Source: Litorimonas sp964352855
Lineage (GTDB): Bacteria > Pseudomonadota > Alphaproteobacteria > Caulobacterales > Maricaulaceae
Assembly (NCBI GenBank): GCA_964352855.1
Contig: CAYGTR010000016.1
Location: forward strand, 1-64,000
Reading direction: 5' to 3'
Length of the DNA: 64,000 nt
Shown piece by piece: positions 18,447 through 27,190 of the stretch. Position 1 is the stretch's first letter, and each line of letters begins with the position of its first letter. The notes under the pieces are model-generated. The model worked only from the letters and a program-made list of their open reading frames with translations, was not told the origin of the DNA and did not search any database. Position numbers and translations under genes: made by a program.

Positions 18447-19484
18447 TCAGTTCACGGCAACCTCCTGATCATCCCACTGGAATGTTGTGCGGTCTATCCA
18501 CATGCGGTGCATGATACCGGCAAGCTTTCGCGCCACAGCAACAGTGGCGCGCTTGCGGCCTTTCTTGCGAGCCAGGCGCAGGCCCCATGTTTTGAGAGCG
18601 CATGATTTTGTAATGCGCATCAACAATACATTGGCAGCAGAGTACAAAGCACCGCGAACACTGGCATCGCCAGCCTTTGATATTCGGCCGATATTATCCA
18701 TCTCGCCAGATTGAAAGCGCCTAGGCGTTAGACCGAAGTGAGCCGCGACTTTCCTGGATGATTTGAATCGGGTCGGGTCATCGACGCCAGCCTTAAAGGT
18801 CAGAGCAGCAACTGGTCCGACGCCAGGTATCGTTTGTAGGCGTATGCAAACAGGGTCTTTATTTGTGACGGCACGCAATCGCTTCTCCATCTCAAGGTAG
18901 GTTTTGTAGAGCACTAATCGAGCATCGAGCATTGGCTCGAGTGCGAAAGCCAGACGGTCGTCAGCCTCGATAATAGGCCTAGCCGCTTCATCCCAGCGAT
19001 TGCGTTTAACGTGACTGGGAAGTCTTATTCCAAAAACCTTGAACAGCCCTCTGATCTCCGCTTCCAGATCCAAGCACTTTTGCAAGACTGTTTTCCGAGC
19101 TGTCAGTAACAAGCGGTCATAATGAGCGTCATTACTTTTAATGTGAACCTTATTGTACCAACCTGACCGTAGCACCTGCGCGATGCCTCTGGCATCATTC
19201 TTATCAGTTTTGTTCCGCATGGCTGACAAAGCCGCATAAACTTCCCGGGCTTCCATACAGACAACATCATAGCCTGCCGCTTTCAATCCATGGAACAGTG
19301 TCTGACTCATTGTACCGGCTTCAAAACCAATACGTACAATCGGATGCCCGAAACTCTCCAAGCAAGCGGTAATGTCTTCGACCTCACACAATAGCGCTTT
19401 CTCTAAAACGATCTCGCCATCACCATCTACAATGCAAAGCGCCAATGACCTCAGCGCGACATCTAATCCTACAAAATACTGTAT
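18447..19484 (-). CDS. IS110-family transposase (DEDD), start codon doubtful
   Basis: This is a protein of up to 345 residues. The N-terminal DEDD nuclease domain shows GLDVALRS, IGFEAG and RNKTDKNDARGIAQ. The C-terminal Transposase_20-type domain shows IPGVGPVAALTF, HFGLTPRRFQSG and GDASVRGALY. The first catalytic Asp (GLDVA) lies upstream of the first standard start (TTG at 19445). Reading upstream gives ATA-CAG-TAT-TTT-GTA, with AGGAG six bases before the ATA at 19484 and an in-frame TAG before that. Either ATA is used, or a former ATG mutated and this copy is dead. It interrupts the boundary between modules A and B. Confidence 0.85.
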   Translation of the reverse strand: MQYFVGLDVALRSLALCIVDGDGEIVLEKALLCEVEDITACLESFGHPIVRIGFEAGTMSQTLFHGLKAAGYDVVCMEAREVYAALSAMRNKTDKNDARGIAQVLRSGWYNKVHIKSNDAHYDRLLLTARKTVLQKCLDLEAEIRGLFKVFGIRLPSHVKRNRWDEAARPIIEADDRLAFALEPMLDARLVLYKTYLEMEKRLRAVTNKDPVCIRLQTIPGVGPVAALTFKAGVDDPTRFKSSRKVAAHFGLTPRRFQSGEMDNIGRISKAGDASVRGALYSAANVLLMRITKSCALKTWGLRLARKKGRKRATVAVARKLAGIMHRMWIDRTTFQWDDQEVAVN

Positions 19485-19500
19485 TGTCTTCTCCTATTAA
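18447..19500 (-). mobile_element. IS110-family insertion sequence, ends not resolved
   Basis: The extent given is the transposase plus its ribosome binding site. IS110 elements often lack clear terminal inverted repeats and target duplications, and I could not fix the ends. They probably lie within about 18370-18446 and 19500-19577, since the 163-bp repeat starts at 19578. Confidence 0.5.
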
Positions 19501-19577
19501 ACTATAGCAACGCTACAGTTCTATCAGGAGCTCAACTCAAATCATGTTCTCCGATTACGCATGCTTTGCCTCTTGAG

Positions 19578-19740
19578 CTGTCATTGTTGCAACTTTATTT
19601 TAGTTATAATGCAGCTGAGTTCTTGAGACTTAGACAGTTCTTCAACTGCCTACAGCCTACCAGAGAATTCCCTCGAAACAGAAAAGGATAGTTGTGCCAC
19701 AATCTCAAAATCCAACGTGCCACAAAATCAAATTTGATAG
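19578..19740. repeat. 163-bp dispersed repeat, copy 1, within a 450-bp gene-free stretch
   Basis: This copy aligns without gaps to 37289-37451 at about 80% identity by eye. Shared blocks are GTTATAATGCAG, AGTTCTTGAGA, TTAGACAGTTC, TTGTGCCACAA, AACGTGCCACAAA and TCAAATTTGA. It begins CTGTCA and ends TTGATAG, a weak terminal inverted repeat that is clearer in copy 2 (CTGTCAA...TTGACAG). No reading frame is conserved. It may be a MITE or the remains of an IS end. The rest of 19496-19898 shows nothing else I can support. Confidence 0.85.
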
Positions 19741-19898
19741 ACCTAAGTTATTGTTTTAGAAGATATTTTCTTACCAAGTGTAAGTAAGGTGCTTCAAATG
19801 GCACCAGTCCAGCCTGTTTTCTAAGTCGTCGAATTTGAGACGATAGAAAAATGCAGAAACAAGGTGTCTACAAAGCTAGTGGCACATCAAAATGGCGT

Positions 19899-20423
19899 CT
19901 AAAACTCTAAGGCCTTAAAGGAGTCAATGACGCGCCATGCCTCCTTCCGTAACGTGATATGAGCCTTCGTCACTAATTTCAGCGTCGCTTCTTTTTCTGG
20001 AATGTAAACCTTCGCAAATTTCAAATCATGCTGAATTATAGATTTGGAGTTACTAATGAGGTCGGCAACTTTGATAGTCTGGGCTCGGCTTGGCCCTGTA
20101 GCATTATGTTCTCGGTCTATTTTCTTACGGGCCGCGCGGTTGCCTTCCTCAGGCTTGGATATATCGGTGAGGCAAAAGACTAAATCCCTAATGTCTTGGC
20201 CAAACTCCGCTTCAATATTGGCAAGCGTGACAGTCGTGTCTTCTACGGTATCGTGGAGCCATGCCGCTGCAATCATACTTTTATCATCTGTTATGCCCCT
20301 ACCAATCTGCGCGACCTCCGCGGGGTGAACGATATAGGGCTCGCCCGTATATTTACGAAACTGCTTAGCATTTTCATGAGCGACTTTAGCAAAAGCAGCG
20401 GCTCTTTTTATAACGCAATCCAT
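19899..20423 (-). CDS. HD-domain phosphohydrolase resembling the ppGpp hydrolase domain of SpoT/Mesh1
   Basis: This 174-residue protein has the metal-dependent HD core of RelA/SpoT-type hydrolases: RKYTGEPYIVHP with H33, AAWLHDTVEDT with H57-D58 and the adjacent E61-D62, and IKVADLISN with D121. There is no synthetase, TGS or ACT domain, and the size matches stand-alone small alarmone hydrolases. The expected reaction is removal of the 3'-pyrophosphate from (p)ppGpp or a related nucleotide, but substrate is not proven. It lies 68 bp downstream of the exported operon and may be its last gene. A half-site of the module B palindrome (CACCTAA) occurs just upstream, at about 20454-20460. Confidence 0.87.
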   Translation of the reverse strand: MDCVIKRAAAFAKVAHENAKQFRKYTGEPYIVHPAEVAQIGRGITDDKSMIAAAWLHDTVEDTTVTLANIEAEFGQDIRDLVFCLTDISKPEEGNRAARKKIDREHNATGPSRAQTIKVADLISNSKSIIQHDLKFAKVYIPEKEATLKLVTKAHITLRKEAWRVIDSFKALEF

Positions 20424-20491
20424 GTCTACGATTATTTCTTATATTAAAGTCGGCACCTAAGGATTTCGCTCAACTTTTCAGTTGGTATAAT

Positions 20492-21856
20492 TTAATCACC
20501 ACCGCCAAACAGTAGCTCAAACGCCTGGCCATAAGCTGTTCCATCTATGTCATCCGCATTTCCACAGCTTCCAGAACACGGCTTGAAAACAGTGCCAAAC
20601 ATAAGAATATGGGATTTGTTATCTGGCTGTGTTTTGCTTGGATCCGCGTCCCACCATGCGGCATGACCAACATATTTTTCGCCGCTTGCGAGGTCAACCC
20701 GGACATGAAAATCGTTAAATTTATATCGGCCACGCGCCTTAATAGATTCATTTGCATGCGTATATCCAAGCGCGCTAAATGAGCCCGAGGCAAATCGACC
20801 TTCCGGCGTTAAAATTAGATCATCGAGAAATAACCCATAAAGCCCGCTGCCAGCAGGTCCTGAATAGGTCTCATCGTCAAGATAGGGGCGCATTGAAACG
20901 GGTTCCGTTTGAAAATCTACGGTCTGATTTGTAAAGGGCTTGGCTATACCAATACGCGCATCTTCAAAATCTATAGTCGCCCTGTCACTTCCAGGAAACA
21001 ATTTCGAGAGTTGAACGAATATATTCTCCCATGCTTGCCCTTTAGAAAATCTCATTTTGAGAGATTTATCCCCCGGATTCTCTTGGATTTCGAAGCGCAC
21101 GCAATTAATATCTCTCGATACGAGTTGGGAGCTTTTATCTAAAAAGGCGGGATCCCAGTGGCTGCAAGATAGCACAGTGCCGTCGCGAAAAATTGGAAAA
21201 GCCCGATTAACAATTTCCCGTCCCCCAAAACTTTTACCGGTAACGCCACTAACGACCACCTTCATACGTACTATAAGATAATCAACGGGCGCTTCACGAC
21301 CTATCATCGGATCCTTTAAATCTAGCAAACCCGCTCGATATGGCCCGCTCTGGCCGGTGGCCTGATAGCCCGCGTCCCATAGCGTTTCAAAGCCCGCCTT
21401 TGTGGCCGCTTTAAACGCGGAGTCAGTAGGCTTTAGACCTTTGGGGTGCCAAATCATCACGCCAAAAAACCCGGCAGGCGCTAGATTTAACCCCATGAGG
21501 CGGCACTGCGGAGCATCAGGGTCGGCCCACGCCTCAACCAAGCCGCCTTTATACTTTTTAGTTTCTGCCGTTAACAGTCCCCCGCAAAATGCGCCTTTAC
21601 CCCATTGAGTTTTCATCTGATCAAACGCGTTCAAATAAGCCGTCTCATCATCGGCGTCATGGGGCGCAACAAGCCCTATCAAAAAAATGCGAAAGTCAGG
21701 AAAATCCGGGCGATGTAATTCTGTAAAGCCTCCTGCATCGCTAATCACCCAGCCAGGCGTCAGCATGTCTTCCGCGAAGACAGAAGGCGCTGAAAAAACC
21801 AACGCACTCAACAGCAGCATAAGACTCTTAGTGAAGATCGAGAAATGTCTTTTCAT
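20492..21856 (-). CDS. Exported protein of unknown function, module B
   Basis: This 454-residue protein starts at ATG 21856, preferred because GGAG lies five bases upstream; an in-frame TTG at 21871 is the alternative. The Sec signal ends near SVFA-E. The mature part has four well-separated Cys-containing segments (GAFCGG, APQCRL, VLSCSH, INCVRFE) and a C-terminal PCSGSCG, and looks like a mixed alpha/beta secreted domain. No catalytic motif or family is recognised. It follows two other exported genes on the same strand with short gaps. Confidence 0.8.
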   Translation of the reverse strand: MKRHFSIFTKSLMLLLSALVFSAPSVFAEDMLTPGWVISDAGGFTELHRPDFPDFRIFLIGLVAPHDADDETAYLNAFDQMKTQWGKGAFCGGLLTAETKKYKGGLVEAWADPDAPQCRLMGLNLAPAGFFGVMIWHPKGLKPTDSAFKAATKAGFETLWDAGYQATGQSGPYRAGLLDLKDPMIGREAPVDYLIVRMKVVVSGVTGKSFGGREIVNRAFPIFRDGTVLSCSHWDPAFLDKSSQLVSRDINCVRFEIQENPGDKSLKMRFSKGQAWENIFVQLSKLFPGSDRATIDFEDARIGIAKPFTNQTVDFQTEPVSMRPYLDDETYSGPAGSGLYGLFLDDLILTPEGRFASGSFSALGYTHANESIKARGRYKFNDFHVRVDLASGEKYVGHAAWWDADPSKTQPDNKSHILMFGTVFKPCSGSCGNADDIDGTAYGQAFELLFGGGD

Positions 21857-21890
21857 TATAACTCCATTCAACAGATGCAGGCGATACCTT

Positions 21891-23645
21891 CTATCGCCCG
21901 TTTATAATGTCGCGTGCCAACTTGCTATTATCCGGGCATCTATCGAGTGAATATTTCATACCGCGATAAAGATCATTTGGCCCTGTCATAGCGGCAATGA
22001 GGCTATCCAGTTCTGGGGGCTTTTCTTCATACCATACCGCAATGTTAAACGTGTCATATTCTATGCCATCATTTAAGTATCCCGTGGGGCCATAGTAACA
22101 ATTCAGGACGGGATAACCTGCTTCTTGTATTCTAAGGCCGACTTCACGCATGGCAGGCACTTGGCGGCGACCATCATTAGCAAGGCCCATGCCGGTGCGA
22201 TAAGACACAAGTTCTTCATCGTAATAAGGATAGCCATTTGGCCCCTCATTCGGATTGCGAGCCATAGCTTCCCAAGTCTTTTCTTGGTGCCGTAAAGCAT
22301 CAGCCGGTATATAGCGCTGCGTTTCAGTCACAGCGCCGGCATAGCCACCGTCTGTTGTTTGAACGGGCGACAAACCCTGCGCGCCGCGCCATAAATTATC
22401 GGCAAATTGTTTTACAATAGCAGAACGGCAGCCTTCCTTTCTGAGAAATCGTCCCATTTCCTGCGCAGAGACAAGTTGGCTGGCCGTACTTTCCACAATA
22501 TCACCAAAGAAAGAGAACGGGCTACGGCCGTCTTTTTGGCCCATCGCGTTTACAATCGACATGAAAATTTCAGACCCTGCCTTGCGATATCGTAAATCCG
22601 ACATACGTTCATATTGATCTTCATAACGGGGGTCCATCTCGACGTAAAAAGACCCGGTTTGCGACGTCACGCCATAGCGCGTTTCAAACCATTGCGCTGT
22701 GTATGTCGTGCGCAAAGACGGTAAATCCGCTTCACAATTTTTATAAAATTCATCAATATACGTCAGGTAGCTATTCGCAAAATCACCGGGGTGAGCAATG
22801 AAATTGAAATTCCCCTCAATGATATTTCTAGGTGTTTCAAATCCGTCATATTCATCCCAAAATGATCCGGTTTTATATACAAACCCATAGCGGCGCGTCG
22901 CCTTTAACGCGTCAAAGTAAGCTGCTTCATTTTCAGCCTTTAACGCAGATTTAGCCTCCCGATGCCGGGCAAAAGCCGCCAAGACTTTGCTACGCCCCTC
23001 ACCGCCATCGGTCGTGATTTGCCCGCGCCGTTTGATAGCGCCAGCCACTGTAAAAAATTCGGGAGCGACAGGCTGAGCGAGCATGCCTGCATCAACTTCA
23101 TAGGCTGGTCGCCAACCTTGTCCGGTTTTGGAAGGCTTAAAAGTGAAGGTGCCAACCGTATCTTCCGCAGCATAAGACGGGCCGCGTCCGCCATCCTCAT
23201 CTTCTAAAAAAACGTCCTTGATATACAGCTCAAGGAAAATCCAATTATGATAACTTTTCCAATTCGGGTGAGCGCGCCATTCTGGATAGACTTTATCCAT
23301 AGCCGGGATAACGTGATCTGAAATACGCGTAATTTCCGCCTCTGTCAGATGTGATCCATCGACAAGGTCAGCCCCCTGATAGGGCCGTGATTTAGCGGGC
23401 GTAACAGAGATAAACTGGCCATTGGCATCGGGGATGCGCTCAGCAAAAATCTTTAAAACGACATCATAATCCGGGCTCTCGCTTGGCAGGTTGTTACGAA
23501 ACGACATAAGCGCGGCGTAATATTGCCCGCTTTCATCTTCATAAAGGAGCCTTGCATCGGGGATATTACGATGATCCAGCCTCTTTGCTAGAGCGCTTTG
23601 CGCGAACATGACCGTAAATAAAAAAAGTAGAAAATATTTCAACAT
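21891..23645 (-). CDS. Exported protein of unknown function, module B
   Basis: This 584-residue protein starts at ATG 23645, which has GGGAGG just upstream; a GTG at 23657 is also in frame. The signal peptide is short (MLKYFLLFLFTVMFAQSALA-K). The mature protein is rich in Tyr, Asp and Glu, with motifs such as YPEWRAHPNWKSYHNW and ETRYGVTSQTGSFYVEMD, and only a few cysteines (NCEAD, EGCRS, NCYYG, DRCPD). Length and composition suggest a soluble envelope or secreted protein. No known domain is recognised. It is the third of four adjacent genes transcribed from the 24.8-kb promoter. Confidence 0.8.
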   Translation of the reverse strand: MLKYFLLFLFTVMFAQSALAKRLDHRNIPDARLLYEDESGQYYAALMSFRNNLPSESPDYDVVLKIFAERIPDANGQFISVTPAKSRPYQGADLVDGSHLTEAEITRISDHVIPAMDKVYPEWRAHPNWKSYHNWIFLELYIKDVFLEDEDGGRGPSYAAEDTVGTFTFKPSKTGQGWRPAYEVDAGMLAQPVAPEFFTVAGAIKRRGQITTDGGEGRSKVLAAFARHREAKSALKAENEAAYFDALKATRRYGFVYKTGSFWDEYDGFETPRNIIEGNFNFIAHPGDFANSYLTYIDEFYKNCEADLPSLRTTYTAQWFETRYGVTSQTGSFYVEMDPRYEDQYERMSDLRYRKAGSEIFMSIVNAMGQKDGRSPFSFFGDIVESTASQLVSAQEMGRFLRKEGCRSAIVKQFADNLWRGAQGLSPVQTTDGGYAGAVTETQRYIPADALRHQEKTWEAMARNPNEGPNGYPYYDEELVSYRTGMGLANDGRRQVPAMREVGLRIQEAGYPVLNCYYGPTGYLNDGIEYDTFNIAVWYEEKPPELDSLIAAMTGPNDLYRGMKYSLDRCPDNSKLARDIINGR

Positions 23646-23687
23646 TTTGCCTCCCACATGGCGTTGCGTAAATATAGCATAATTTGT

Positions 23688-24413
23688 TTATAGGCTCCAG
23701 TCCGCCGCGAGCGCATAAACCGCCTCATTAAAAGGTTGCTGAACATCTCTGGCATCAATCACCGCGAGGTTGAAGGTCTTATAGTCACCGATGGGCGTTT
23801 TGCAGGGATAGGCTTGCAATTGAGCTTCGAGCGCTTCCACATCATTTATCTCAACCAAGCGGTACGTTTCTTTATCGCCCCAGCTTGCGCTGCCCGTATC
23901 ACCTTGTACCACAATAAATGCCATGGATTTAGCCTGCGCGTTCCGATAGGCGTTTATCACAGGCCATGTTGGCGCAATCGGTATATCGGATTTCTCGTAA
24001 AACTTAAAATAAGGGGGGCGTGCTCTTAAAAGGCGACGTCCTTTTGCAATGCAAACATCAACAGCCCACATTTTATGGCCCAGGCTATCTTTGACTTTTT
24101 CCACAGTAACTTGAATGTCAGCATCATGCTCATAAGTCTTATGAGCGCCCTTGACTTTTTCGAATAGATTTTGCGGTGAAACAGCTTCAAGACCTACACT
24201 GGAAAAGAAATATGTCTCGTAAAGATTACTCTGCTTGTCTGCCGTATGTTCGCTTATACACTTGCGCCCATCAGCCAAAGTCCAATAGCCACTGCACCGC
24301 CCGACATCAACGCGGACAGTTTCAGTCTTGAACTGAAACGTTCTAGCCTTGGATGAAAAGTCAGCCATTGGATAAGCATCAAGGCTTACGCGGTCTTGCA
24401 ATGAATCACTCAT
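23688..24413 (-). CDS. Uncharacterised protein without a signal peptide, module B
   Basis: This is a 241-residue protein. No signal peptide or membrane segment is visible, although its neighbours are exported. Motifs include GRCSGYWTLADGRKCIS near the start and VVQGDTGSASWGDKETYRLVEI in the C-terminal half. Its ATG lies inside the end of the upstream gene (overlap of eight bases, ATGAGTGA), so the two are translationally coupled. No family is recognised. Confidence 0.75.
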   Translation of the reverse strand: MSDSLQDRVSLDAYPMADFSSKARTFQFKTETVRVDVGRCSGYWTLADGRKCISEHTADKQSNLYETYFFSSVGLEAVSPQNLFEKVKGAHKTYEHDADIQVTVEKVKDSLGHKMWAVDVCIAKGRRLLRARPPYFKFYEKSDIPIAPTWPVINAYRNAQAKSMAFIVVQGDTGSASWGDKETYRLVEINDVEALEAQLQAYPCKTPIGDYKTFNLAVIDARDVQQPFNEAVYALAADWSL

Positions 24414-24765
24414 CAATAAACGCCTTATTTATTGGCTGGGATACGTCCTTGATTGACTTATCTGCTGCTGAGCGTTTCGCGGCCGAACCGTTAAGCGTGG
24501 GTGCGCTCCGATAATCTTCCAATAGCTCAGGGAGTGCTCGTCCAGGCGTGAAACACCCCTCTATGAAAAGCGTTTTATGCTGCACCAAATAATGAGCTTT
24601 TGGAGCCTTAAGTATTTTCTGTAAACTTAGTGCCATTGCACTTGTTTTTGGCACTTGCACAGTCTCTTGCGATGCCACAACTAGCTCAGATATTGGTTCA
24701 GCTGCATACGCTATTGGCGTAATCGTCAAATAGAAAATAGACATGACTGAAAGAAAATATCTCAT
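24406..24765 (-). CDS. Small exported protein, first gene of the module B exported operon
   Basis: This 119-residue protein has a signal peptide (MRYFLSVMSIFYLTITPIAYA, cleavage near AYA-A). The mature part is about 97 residues, basic and polar, with a single cysteine (IEGCFTPG). It overlaps the next gene by eight bases. It lies directly downstream of the palindrome at 24800-24818, so it is the promoter-proximal gene. It may be truncated relative to an ancestral protein now split from the 241-residue gene, since the pair looks like one exported protein broken into two frames; I cannot prove this. Confidence 0.65.
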   Translation of the reverse strand: MRYFLSVMSIFYLTITPIAYAAEPISELVVASQETVQVPKTSAMALSLQKILKAPKAHYLVQHKTLFIEGCFTPGRALPELLEDYRSAPTLNGSAAKRSAADKSIKDVSQPINKAFIDE

Positions 24766-24799
24766 ACAATGTTTTTAAGGTTGCGACTTTATATTGTCA

Positions 24800-24818
24800 C
24801 CTAATCATTCTGGATAGG
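24800..24818. promoter_or_regulatory. Regulator palindrome A, upstream of the exported operon
   Basis: CCTAATC-ATTCT-GGATAGG matches the consensus of two other sites in this module (27079-27097 and 29793-29811) with the same five-base spacer, though with weaker symmetry. It lies about 35 bp upstream of the start at 24765 and downstream of the convergent end of no other gene, so it should control the 24765-20492 operon. Confidence 0.7.
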
Positions 24819-24873
24819 TGGTTTGGAGCCTTTAATCGCATGTGACGGCGTTGAGTTTTTAAGGTTTCTCGGC

Positions 24874-26538
24874 TCAATTACCTGCGACATTATTATGCTC
24901 ATAAAGCTTAATCAAAGCGCCAATGCGATCTTTAAGCTTGATAAAGCGCTTTTCCTTTTTAAGCCACGAATTCCAATTATCTGACGTTTTCTCGTATAGT
25001 CTTAGAAGAGAATGATAGCTATCATCAGGCCATGAATGTAGGGATAGATTTTCTAGATGGTGCAGTAGCGCACTTATATTCGTTGGGTTTTCCAATCGCA
25101 AACCGAGACGGATAAATGGGATTATATGTTCGGGCGCATCTTGTTGAGAATCGAGTACAGCCGTTAGGATTTTTTGCTTCGCCTGGCTTAGTGTAATAGT
25201 TTTTTCGTCGGTTATAACTGCCAATAGAGCATCTGGCTTAATCACATCCGCCGCCCAATCTAAAAAACGAGTCCGATTAGCTGGACGGGTATCCTCATAC
25301 CAAGACTCCAAGTCAAAATATTGCCCCGGCTCTAATTGCGCGGCTTTAAAATAGAGCTCAAATTGATCCATGCCATAAAATGTGACCGCAAAGTCGATCG
25401 CATCACTAAGATATCGTGTATCGTCGCTGGCGAGCTTAGACATAATCGTTTTTCGGTGCTCATCTTTATGCGCGATAGCAAAGAGCTTTGACCGAGCCGC
25501 TTCTATAGCTGGCGTGAAATATGGAAACTCATCGTCTAAGACCATTTCGCAGTCATCAAAACTATAGCGGATTAACATCTGCAACATGCTTAATTGCGGC
25601 AAATCTAAATTCAGCGTCGACAGGTAATTCACAAATATTGGAAAAGCCTCTAACGCTTCTTCAGCCTCAAATTCGCCTTCATCGCTATAAAGTAAAACAT
25701 CCAATATTTCTAAATAGGCATCTAACAGATTTAGCATAACCGCGTCACAAGGTTGACCACGCTTTAACACATCAAGTAATTTCCCGCGATAAAGCACCGC
25801 AAGAATATCAGGTGTGCGTTCCTCAAAAGAATATTTAAAGGGCGCCAAATTATTTATGGGGATTGAGAGAATCCGTTCTTCTTGTGCAGGTGTTAGAACA
25901 TCTGGCAACGCGTCTAATGTCTGCATGACTTGCCATCCACTTAAGCTATAAATTTGCGAAAAAGCCAAATCTAAAGATTGTTTGGACGTTAAATCCGAGC
26001 GCTTTATCAGGTCAAAAACTAAGTGTGTTAATTGCCTTTGCTGGCCAAGCGCGAGCAATAGCTCCCCTTCAATTGGCGCGGTTAAATGTTTAAAAAGACG
26101 CAGTGCATTAGAGACAGCAACCAGGTGGGGTGATTGGGAGATTATAAACAATAAAAACCTGCTCAGCGGTGCTTCATCAAAGCCAGAGGGCTTGAGCGCT
26201 TTGTACAGGGTTATATCTTCAAGGGGAGCCCAAAATCGACACGAAAAATAATTATAGACATCCGCGAACCGCCTGCGACTAATTTTAGAGGGCAATGCTT
26301 TACATATCTGATTTATGTCTTGCGCAAATTTGATTGGGTCAATATTCGGCTGCCGCAAATGCGATTGCCGGTCCATATTCAGCGTTGCCATATGCGGCAA
26401 TACGCTGACGGGGCCATCCTGCCCCTGTAATTGCTTAAATAGGCTCGGCGCATCTTTCGGCCACGCTAATCCATGATTAAACTGCGCCTGCGCGCTCAAC
26501 GCTTTAAATTTCCTAAGACGAAAGCGCGGGTAAGACAT
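24874..26538 (-). CDS. Large helical protein of unknown function, module B
   Basis: This 554-residue protein starts at ATG 26538 (MSYPRFRLRKF). An in-frame TTG at 26571 would add 11 residues inside the upstream gene. It is leucine-rich, acidic and apparently all alpha-helical, without signal peptide, membrane segment or recognised catalytic motif. Repeating short helix pairs suggest a HEAT-like scaffold, an impression only. It overlaps the end of the 173-residue membrane-protein gene by 26 bases, so the two form an operon driven from the promoter at about 27.1 kb. A scaffold or adaptor of the MoxR/VWA machinery is a reasonable guess. Confidence 0.75.
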   Translation of the reverse strand: MSYPRFRLRKFKALSAQAQFNHGLAWPKDAPSLFKQLQGQDGPVSVLPHMATLNMDRQSHLRQPNIDPIKFAQDINQICKALPSKISRRRFADVYNYFSCRFWAPLEDITLYKALKPSGFDEAPLSRFLLFIISQSPHLVAVSNALRLFKHLTAPIEGELLLALGQQRQLTHLVFDLIKRSDLTSKQSLDLAFSQIYSLSGWQVMQTLDALPDVLTPAQEERILSIPINNLAPFKYSFEERTPDILAVLYRGKLLDVLKRGQPCDAVMLNLLDAYLEILDVLLYSDEGEFEAEEALEAFPIFVNYLSTLNLDLPQLSMLQMLIRYSFDDCEMVLDDEFPYFTPAIEAARSKLFAIAHKDEHRKTIMSKLASDDTRYLSDAIDFAVTFYGMDQFELYFKAAQLEPGQYFDLESWYEDTRPANRTRFLDWAADVIKPDALLAVITDEKTITLSQAKQKILTAVLDSQQDAPEHIIPFIRLGLRLENPTNISALLHHLENLSLHSWPDDSYHSLLRLYEKTSDNWNSWLKKEKRFIKLKDRIGALIKLYEHNNVAGN

Positions 26539-27034
26539 ATGCAAAAACAAGATAAATTGCGCCTGCGACAAGACCGATTTTTACCAAGGTCACTATAAGC
26601 GATCTAAGCCAATACTTTAAAAGCCCCCCTGCTCCCATGCCTGCCCAAATAATCCAGCCTTCGGATGGCTGAATATAAACTGACGTCAGATAAAACCCTG
26701 CAATAAATCCAGCAATAACGATAAATGGCGTGAGCGATTCAGCGTTAGCAGGCTTCGCTTTCGATTGTGCGGTGGTCGTATTTGCCGTTTTTTTAACGGT
26801 CTGTTTTTGTGTTTTTCGCGGAGTCGTTTTCTGGCTGTTTTTCTGGGAGCGGCGTTGACGCTGCGCCTGTTGGTTTCTCTCCATTTGGCGCAGTTCTTCG
26901 TCATGCGCACGGCGGGCGTCCTCCTCACGTTGACGGGCCTGTCTTTCATGCTCACGCTGAATATCAAGGTTTTGTTCTTGGTAAGAGCCTGCGCCATATT
27001 TATATGTATTTTCGTTTTCCATTTTCGCCCACAT
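26513..27034 (-). CDS. Membrane protein with Gln/Arg-rich N-terminal region
   Basis: This 173-residue protein may start at M5 (27022) instead. Residues about 20-95 are highly charged, Gln/Arg/Glu then Lys/Thr-rich, probably a coiled coil followed by a flexible basic tail. Residues about 100-170 form two or three hydrophobic helices with the segment GMGAGGLLKYWLRSL. The charged part is probably cytoplasmic. It is the first gene of a two-gene operon facing away from the response regulator gene, with a near-perfect palindrome between them. No family is recognised. Confidence 0.75.
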   Translation of the reverse strand: MWAKMENENTYKYGAGSYQEQNLDIQREHERQARQREEDARRAHDEELRQMERNQQAQRQRRSQKNSQKTTPRKTQKQTVKKTANTTTAQSKAKPANAESLTPFIVIAGFIAGFYLTSVYIQPSEGWIIWAGMGAGGLLKYWLRSLIVTLVKIGLVAGAIYLVFAYVLPALSS

Positions 27035-27073
27035 GCTGAAACTACATTCTAACTATGCATAAAACCCGCAAAA

Positions 27074-27102
27074 AGTCACCTAACCATTATGGTTAGATGA
27101 CT
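27074..27102. promoter_or_regulatory. Regulator palindrome B, divergent control region
   Basis: This is the longest of the three sites: arms of 14 bases, AGTCACCTAACCAT and ATGGTTAGATGACT, are inverted around one central base with a single mismatch. The core CCTAACC-ATTAT-GGTTAGA has the shared five-base spacer. It lies between the divergent starts at 27034 (membrane protein and 554-residue protein) and 27191 (response regulator), which suggests autoregulation. Confidence 0.8.
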
Positions 27103-27190
27103 TTAAAGGCGATAAAAATCTAATAGGGGCGACTCCGCTTACAGCTTAATGTAATCTGACTGCGCATATAGACTTTAAGGACATTATCTC

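Noticed and set aside
24406..24765. Type II antitoxin-like small gene paired with the 241-residue gene
   Set aside because: The small protein has a clear signal peptide and the partner no toxin motif, so a toxin-antitoxin reading has no support.
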